This document shows positions 58,728-64,000 of a DNA stretch of 64,000 nt, piece by piece; the stretch's first letter is position 1; every line of letters starts with the position of its first letter. The notes under the pieces were generated by a model. It was given only the letters and a program-made list of their open reading frames with translations. It did not search any database and was not told where the DNA came from. The position numbers and the translations under genes are program-made. The stretch comes from Phenylobacterium sp. Root1290 (GTDB taxonomy: Bacteria; Pseudomonadota; Alphaproteobacteria; Caulobacterales; Caulobacteraceae), in the NCBI RefSeq assembly GCF_001425305.1, contig NZ_LMEE01000004.1, positions 1 through 64,000 on the forward strand, given 5' to 3'.

Positions 58728-59030
58728 CTATCGAACCTTGGCGTTCCCTGAGACATTCACCGTCGTGTCGCCCTCTGCGCCGAAGCTGAGGTTCGCGATC
58801 CGAGCCGGATCGGGCGACCAGAGCTTCGCACCTGAGGCTTCCAAGTCCGCAAGCGCTCTTTCTTCAAAATGCCGGCGCAGCAGGCTTATCGCAGCAAGAA
58901 GCTGCGCCTCCTGCGAGACCGGCGCAACGGGCCGCACGCGCGCGCCGACGCGCAGACCGACAATCAGCGACACGGCGCCCACTCCCATGAGGCCGAAGAG
59001 GTATCCGAGGGTGGCGGGGGCGACATCCAT
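58728..59030 (-). CDS. Small membrane protein next to the hybrid kinase
   Basis: 100 residues. One N-terminal helix (TLGYLFGLMGVGAVSLIVGLRVGA) is followed by a soluble part with a predicted helix (QEAQLLAAISLLRRHFEERALADLEASG) and a short beta region (IANLSFGAEGDTTVNVSGNAKVR). ATG at 59030 has AAGGAG upstream. It lies 72 bp after the kinase gene and 51 bp before the receiver gene, all on one strand. No family is recognised; a role as a membrane partner of the signalling proteins is inferred from position. Confidence 0.65.
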   Translation of the reverse strand: MDVAPATLGYLFGLMGVGAVSLIVGLRVGARVRPVAPVSQEAQLLAAISLLRRHFEERALADLEASGAKLWSPDPARIANLSFGAEGDTTVNVSGNAKVR

Positions 59031-59102
59031 TTCGAACTCCTTCGCTCTTAGATGGGAAGGCCCGGCGCAAGGCCAAGCCTCTCCTGCCCATGCGCGGCGA
59101 CG

Positions 59103-61631
59103 TCAACGCACCTGATCGCTTGCACGGTGACTAATCGTAGAATCTGGCTCGGGCATCGAGCTTGCGAACCCATCGCTCAGCGTTCGCGATAATTCCTCGA
59201 TCGAGTAGGGTTTTCGCAGGAGCAGAAACCCATGGTGCGCATCGGCCGCCAACGCGTCGCTATAACCGCTCGTAAGGACCACCCTGATCATCGGCCACCG
59301 ACGCCGTATTAACCGGGCCAATTCAACGCCGCCGACGCCCGGCATGACGACATCGCTGAAGACGAGGTTGAACCCTTCATCGCCTTCCAACCGGGTGAGG
59401 GCGGAGTCCGCGTCGGCGACCCATTCGGCGCCATAGCCAAGGTCGCGAAGCAGTTGCGTCGCGAACTCGCCGATCTTCGGATTGTCTTCGACCACAAGGA
59501 TCCGCCCCTCATGGCGATGCTCGGACGCAGCTGGACCGAGCGGGATTTCGGCGACCGTTTTCACCGATCGAGGCATGTAGAGGGTGAACGTCGCGCCCCG
59601 CCCTTCACTGCTATCGACCGTGATGTCGCCCCCCGATTGTTTGGCGAAACCATAGACCTGGCTGAGGCCAAGGCCGGTGCCGCGCCCGACTTCCTTCGTC
59701 GTGAAGAAGGGCTCGAATATGCGGCTCAGGGATGCGGGAGAGATGCCCGTTCCATGATCGGTAACGGCGACGGCGACGAAGTTATCCTCCGCACTCAGCT
59801 CGGCGCTCACCAAGTCCGGACGCCGGGCAGGAAAAATCCGCACCATGAGGCGTCCCTCGCCATCCATGGCGTCTCGGGCGTTCACGGCCAGATTTATAAG
59901 CGCGGTTTCGAATTGGCTGGCGTCGGCCTCCACCACGCAGGGCTCACCTGCGATGTCCACTTCCAGCGCAATGCGCGCCCCGAGCACCGAACGAAGCATT
60001 TCGCCGAGGGCTGCGACCTTCTTGCGGACGTCAAAGCTCTCCGCGGTGAGGGCTTGGCGCCTGGAGAACGCCAGAAGCTGACTTGTAAGTTTGGCGGCGC
60101 GGTCAGCGGTTTCGGCGATGGCGTCAATATATCGCCGCCGTCGAGCGGCAGGGAGATCTTCCTTTCGGAGCAGGTCGGCAGAGGAGCGGATGACAGTGAG
60201 GAGATTGTTGAAATCGTGAGCCACGCCGCCGGTAAGTTGCCCGATCGCCTCCATCTTCTGAGCTTGCCGTAGCGCCTCCTCAGCATGGCGCAGTTGCTGG
60301 GCCTGCAGCTTCTCCGCAGTGATGTCGCGCCCATAGCCATACATCAGGCCGTCCTCGCTGGCGGTGTTCCATGAAATCCAGCGCCACCCACCCTGCCGCG
60401 TGCGATAACGGTTCTCAAAGCCGGTGACGTCTTGGCCTGCAGTGCACTGGGCGAGGGCGACCCGTGTGAGGGCGGCGTCTTCTGGTTCAACAAAGTCTTC
60501 CATTCGCCGGCCGATCACATCGCTGGCGTCGTGACCCAAGACCCGCGTCCAGGCTGGGCTCACGGAGCGGAAGACACCCTCGCCATCTACGACCACCATG
60601 AGATCGCGCGCATGGGTCCAGATCCGGTCCGATCGTCGGCGCTCGGCCTCTACGGCCTTGGCCTGGGCGAACGCCCCCGCCGCCCGGTCTGCGATCATCT
60701 GGGCCAGGTCCAGAAGGCCAGCGTCACCGCGGCGGTGCGGGTTGAGTCCCAGGACCAGAGTCGCGGCGCGCGCACCCTGCGAACCGGGCACAGGAACGAT
60801 CAAGGCTCGCGAAGGAGGAAGCGACCAACCGCCCATTGGATAGGTGAGGGCCAGATCCAACGGATGCTCGCAGATTCGGGCCTCCCCCTTAAGGGGCCAG
60901 GGGTGCTCAATCAGCCCCCCGGCCTTGGCCGTTGCGCTGTGACCGATCAGATCACCCGCAGGACCTTCCACGAAGACCAGCGCGAACGGAAAGTCCTCCG
61001 TGTTCCTCGCCAATCCTTCGCATAGCCCTTCCAACACGGCTTCCTGGCTCATTGCGCCGATCAGGCATTCGCTCAGGCGCCGCACCGTCTCGAAGCGCCG
61101 TTCGCTGATGACGCGCTCGGTCTCCTCGGTGACGATGCACATCATGCCGCGTACGTCGTCACCCTCCCGCAGCGGACTGTAGGAGAAGGTGTGGTAGGTT
61201 TCTTCCGGGTAGCCGTTGCGCTCCAAAAGCAGGAGCAGCGCCTTATTCCAGGTTGCGCGGCCCTCACACATTACCGCCGCAACCTGTGGCTCAACATCGG
61301 CGTAGACTTCGCGCCACACGGTCTGGAAGGGCTGGCCCAGCGCCCTTGGATGCTTCTCCCCGAGCGTGGGAATGTAGGCGTCGTTATAGAAGAAGCTGAG
61401 CCCTGGCCCCCAGCCTAGCCACATCTCGAAGCGGGAAGTCAGCATCATGCTGAGCGGCCCGGTCAGCTCGGAAGGCCAAGCGTCGGGAGACCCTAGGGGC
61501 GATGCTTCCCAGTCGAAGGCGCGCATCCTGCGCGCCATCTCGCTGTCGCCAGGAAAAATCCGGTCCAGAGAAATCCGCCTGTCGGCCCCCACGTGCGCGC
61601 CCCTATCCTTAAGCTTGACGCTCAAACGCAC
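59103..61631 (-). CDS. PAS-GAF-PAS hybrid sensor histidine kinase with receiver
   Basis: 842 residues, soluble. An N-terminal PAS-like domain has the motif MRAFDWEASPLGSPDAW and MWLGWGPGLSFFYNDAYIPTLG common in alphaproteobacterial kinases. Then come a GAF domain (about 185-330), a PAS domain (340-450, DLMVVVDGEGVFRSVSPAWTRVLGH), HisKA with GGVAHDFNNLL (His near 485), HATPase with DHGTGISPASLSRIFEPFFTTK and GRGTGLGLSQVYGFAKQSGG, and a receiver (ILVVEDNPKI, LVFSDVVMPGVGG, LLRKPYS). The start is uncertain: GTG at 61631 or TTG two codons later. Its HisKA/HATPase/receiver part is close to that of the kinase at 216-2174. Signal unknown. Confidence 0.92.
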   Translation of the reverse strand: MRLSVKLKDRGAHVGADRRISLDRIFPGDSEMARRMRAFDWEASPLGSPDAWPSELTGPLSMMLTSRFEMWLGWGPGLSFFYNDAYIPTLGEKHPRALGQPFQTVWREVYADVEPQVAAVMCEGRATWNKALLLLLERNGYPEETYHTFSYSPLREGDDVRGMMCIVTEETERVISERRFETVRRLSECLIGAMSQEAVLEGLCEGLARNTEDFPFALVFVEGPAGDLIGHSATAKAGGLIEHPWPLKGEARICEHPLDLALTYPMGGWSLPPSRALIVPVPGSQGARAATLVLGLNPHRRGDAGLLDLAQMIADRAAGAFAQAKAVEAERRRSDRIWTHARDLMVVVDGEGVFRSVSPAWTRVLGHDASDVIGRRMEDFVEPEDAALTRVALAQCTAGQDVTGFENRYRTRQGGWRWISWNTASEDGLMYGYGRDITAEKLQAQQLRHAEEALRQAQKMEAIGQLTGGVAHDFNNLLTVIRSSADLLRKEDLPAARRRRYIDAIAETADRAAKLTSQLLAFSRRQALTAESFDVRKKVAALGEMLRSVLGARIALEVDIAGEPCVVEADASQFETALINLAVNARDAMDGEGRLMVRIFPARRPDLVSAELSAEDNFVAVAVTDHGTGISPASLSRIFEPFFTTKEVGRGTGLGLSQVYGFAKQSGGDITVDSSEGRGATFTLYMPRSVKTVAEIPLGPAASEHRHEGRILVVEDNPKIGEFATQLLRDLGYGAEWVADADSALTRLEGDEGFNLVFSDVVMPGVGGVELARLIRRRWPMIRVVLTSGYSDALAADAHHGFLLLRKPYSIEELSRTLSDGFASSMPEPDSTISHRASDQVR

Positions 61632-61822
61632 GTCCTGGGCAAAGGGTCCGCCGGCTCATGCAAGCCCCACAGCCCGTCATGTCGGCTCCAGCGCCTGCGC
61701 CGCCATTTGCCGTTCTGGCGTCCGTTTTAGGCCGCACGGCGCCCATGCACTTCCGGAGACGCAAGAGCGTAATGGCCGCCTCGATGCGCTGTGGAAGGCG
61801 GCCAGTTGACGTCGACGCTCGC

Positions 61823-61847
61823 GGAACAGCCCGTGATCCACGTCGTT
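61823..61847 (+). promoter_or_regulatory. EcfG-type stress promoter of the DUF2171 gene
   Basis: GGAAC (61823-61827), 16 nt, CGTT (61844-61847) is an exact match to the EcfG consensus, ending 33 nt before the DUF2171 start. AAAGGAG follows closely before the ATG, giving a complete expression signal. Confidence 0.7.
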
Positions 61848-61880
61848 GATCCGACGCTAGCCAAAACAAAGGAGCACCAC

Positions 61881-62147
61881 ATGACCGATCTCTCGGCCAT
61901 CAGGGAACATATGGAAGTCATCGGCGCGGACGGCGTCCATCTCGGCACGGTCGACAAGGTCGAAGGCGGCCGGATCAAGCTTACACGCGCAGACAGCGGC
62001 TCGCATGGCGATCACCATCACTATCTGTCGGCCGCGCTGGTCGCCTCAGTCGAAGGCGATCAGGTCCGACTTTCGGCGAACGCCGACAACGCCGCCCTGC
62101 TCGAAGAAGAAAAAGGCGGCGAGGCCATCGCGGACCGGAACGAATAG
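61881..62147 (+). CDS. DUF2171 family protein (stress-associated)
   Basis: 88 residues. MTDLSAIREHMEVIGADGVHLGTVDKVEGGRIKLTR is the DUF2171 signature, a PRC-barrel-like beta fold; a His-rich turn (GSHGDHHHYLSAALVASVEGDQVRLS) follows and an acidic tail ends the protein. The family is abundant in stress regulons of Alphaproteobacteria, with no known biochemical role. ATG at 61881 has an optimal ribosome site. The EcfG-type promoter indicates induction in general stress. Confidence 0.88.
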   Translation: MTDLSAIREHMEVIGADGVHLGTVDKVEGGRIKLTRADSGSHGDHHHYLSAALVASVEGDQVRLSANADNAALLEEEKGGEAIADRNE

Positions 62148-62238
62148 TTCGGCGGCTTTCGCGCCGCACTGGTCGAGCCGCACCAGCCGCCATCGTGCTT
62201 GGCGAGGCCTCGATTGGCTCAACGTCCATCGAGGCTGG

Positions 62239-63249
62239 TCAGGTCGCCCCCAGCTTTTCGCTCTTTTGGCTTGGCCTGCCCCTACAGTGGAGCTCCACGC
62301 TTGAGCCGGAGGGCCCGGTCTTCCACGTGATCGAGCCCAATCCAGCTGCGAGGGAATTGACTAGGCGTAGCCCAAGGCCATTATCATTCGCGCGATGCTC
62401 CATACCGCGTCCATTGTCGGCGACCTGCAGCACAAGCCCGTCCGGCCCGCTCTGCGCCTTGACCGTCACCCTTCCCTCCCGCGCGTTCTCGAAGGCGTGC
62501 TTCACCGAGTTGGTGACGAGCTCATTGACGATCAGTCCAATGCTGACGGCGTCTTCAGCAGTGACCTCGGCGGGATCGCATTCGAATTCAATTTGCACGC
62601 GATCGCCTTCAAGCAGACTGGAGGACAAGCGCTCCACCAGCCTGCCGAGGTAGGGTTGGAGCTGCACCTTGTCATGCGCCGTTTGCTGATAGAGCATGGT
62701 GTGCAGATCGCTGATCGAGCTGATCCGGTCCGCGGCCTTGACTAGCGCGAGAGCGACCTCAGGTTTCTGTGAACGGGCCTGCAGGGCGAGCAACGATGCG
62801 GCGATAGTGAGATTGTTCTTCACGCGGTGATTGAGTTCCAGAAACAGCGCCGCTTGCCGCTCAGCGGCTTGATGGCGCGCCGTGACATCAATGAAGAACT
62901 GGCCGAAGTGACGATCCGACAGCCGCATCATGTGCACGTCGTACCAACGTCCTCCTTCTGCGTCTGCAAACTCAAAGCGTACGGACTTTCCCGCCAGAGC
63001 CCGCCCGCAGGCGCTGATCCAGCGGGTGTCGGTATCAGGCCTAGCCTCCAGTTGGCGTCGCCCAACGACTTCGGCGGCGCCGGCCACACGACTGCAGAAC
63101 ACGGGGTTGGCTTCACGGATCCAGTAGTCGACGAGGCGCCCGTCCGGCCCGACTATGGCTTCGCAGACCACAAAGCCCTCGGACATGTTTTCGAACACCG
63201 CACGATAGCGATCCTCAATATCCATCCCTCTCTCTGGGCTGTCAGCCAC
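62239..63249 (-). CDS. PAS sensor kinase with HisKA_2 (HWE-like) core
   Basis: 336 residues, soluble. One PAS domain (about 12-130: YRAVFENMSEGFVVCEAIVGPDGRLVDYWIREANPVF) is followed by a HisKA_2 dimerisation segment with ALFLELNHRVKNNLTIAASLLALQARS (phospho-acceptor His) and an HATPase (GLIVNELVTNSVKHAFENAREG, VADNGRGM, GLGLRLVNSLAAGLGS). Kinases of this type often feed the PhyR/NepR/EcfG stress cascade in Alphaproteobacteria, which fits the EcfG promoters nearby, though phyR is not in the window. The start may be at 63249 or at ATG 63225 (MDIEDRYRAV). Confidence 0.88.
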   Translation of the reverse strand: MADSPERGMDIEDRYRAVFENMSEGFVVCEAIVGPDGRLVDYWIREANPVFCSRVAGAAEVVGRRQLEARPDTDTRWISACGRALAGKSVRFEFADAEGGRWYDVHMMRLSDRHFGQFFIDVTARHQAAERQAALFLELNHRVKNNLTIAASLLALQARSQKPEVALALVKAADRISSISDLHTMLYQQTAHDKVQLQPYLGRLVERLSSSLLEGDRVQIEFECDPAEVTAEDAVSIGLIVNELVTNSVKHAFENAREGRVTVKAQSGPDGLVLQVADNGRGMEHRANDNGLGLRLVNSLAAGLGSITWKTGPSGSSVELHCRGRPSQKSEKLGAT

Positions 63250-63409
63250 ACGACCTCATGTCAGACTGTCTGAGCGCTTCGCGCGCCAAGGCCTGAGATC
63301 ATTCAACTTCCCAGACAGATAGACGATCCAACACGATGTCTTCGGTCGCTGGCGAAGAGTCCTTTTGCTTCAGCGCTCGATGGTTTGTCTGCGGCGGGGT
63401 TAGGCTTAG

Positions 63410-64000
<591 letters not shown>

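Overview
The window is high-GC DNA from an alphaproteobacterium, most likely a member of the Caulobacteraceae (Phenylobacterium or Caulobacter type). The reasons are large TonB-dependent receptors next to catabolic genes, two sites matching the alphaproteobacterial EcfG stress promoter (GGAAC-N16/17-CGTT), one site matching the alphaproteobacterial SOS box (GTTC-N7-GTTC), many PAS and HWE-type histidine kinases, and dispersed GTCCGCT/AGCGGAC intergenic repeats. The genus is an inference; no rRNA or tRNA gene was seen.

Region 1 (1-9.6 kb) holds mixed housekeeping and accessory genes: an EcfG-promoted hybrid histidine kinase, a VapBC-type toxin-antitoxin pair, an esterase, an MFS exporter, a GFA-family protein, gluconokinase, a 58-residue membrane protein, a DUF2239 protein and a membrane-anchored nuclease. 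About 0.8 kb of decayed sequence follows.

Region 2 (9.6-26.7 kb) is a catabolic and uptake island. A minus-strand array encodes a TonB receptor, cyclase, MFS, cupin, fumarylacetoacetase and a two-domain CoA-transferase. A second unit encodes a cyclase and another CoA-transferase, with a divergent TetR regulator. Three promoters share a 20-22 bp TCAATC/GATTGA palindrome, which suggests one regulon under that TetR. Next comes a second unit (TonB receptor, M24 pita-bread protein, secreted hypothetical protein), divergent from a double-length tandem TetR protein. The substrate cannot be read from the sequence.

Region 3 (26.7-40.2 kb) is cell-surface and accessory: small membrane ORFs, a translationally coupled pair of secreted proteins (one with three PPC-like repeats), a membrane protein, an MFS transporter, a 1738-residue DUF4347/Ig-like/RTX surface protein, and a hipBA module with three evenly spaced copies of one operator palindrome.

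Region 4 (40.8-57.1 kb) is respiratory and redox: a DUF6880 protein with exonuclease III; a cytochrome oxidase operon (cytochrome c lipoprotein, subunit II with cytochrome c, fused subunits I and III, small membrane protein); a divergent dihaem cytochrome c; an operon of DUF2231 protein, sorbosone-type dehydrogenase, CtaG and cytochrome b561; then a retropepsin-like protein, an FdhF/YdeP-type molybdoenzyme with FdhD, the TIGR02587/TIGR02588 pair and a DUF4126 protein.

Region 5 (57.2-64 kb) is stress and signalling: a 53-residue membrane protein directly behind an SOS box, a small basic ORF, a receiver protein, a small membrane protein, a PAS-GAF-PAS hybrid kinase, an EcfG-promoted DUF2171 gene, a PAS/HisKA_2 kinase, and the 5' end of katG, which is cut by the window edge.
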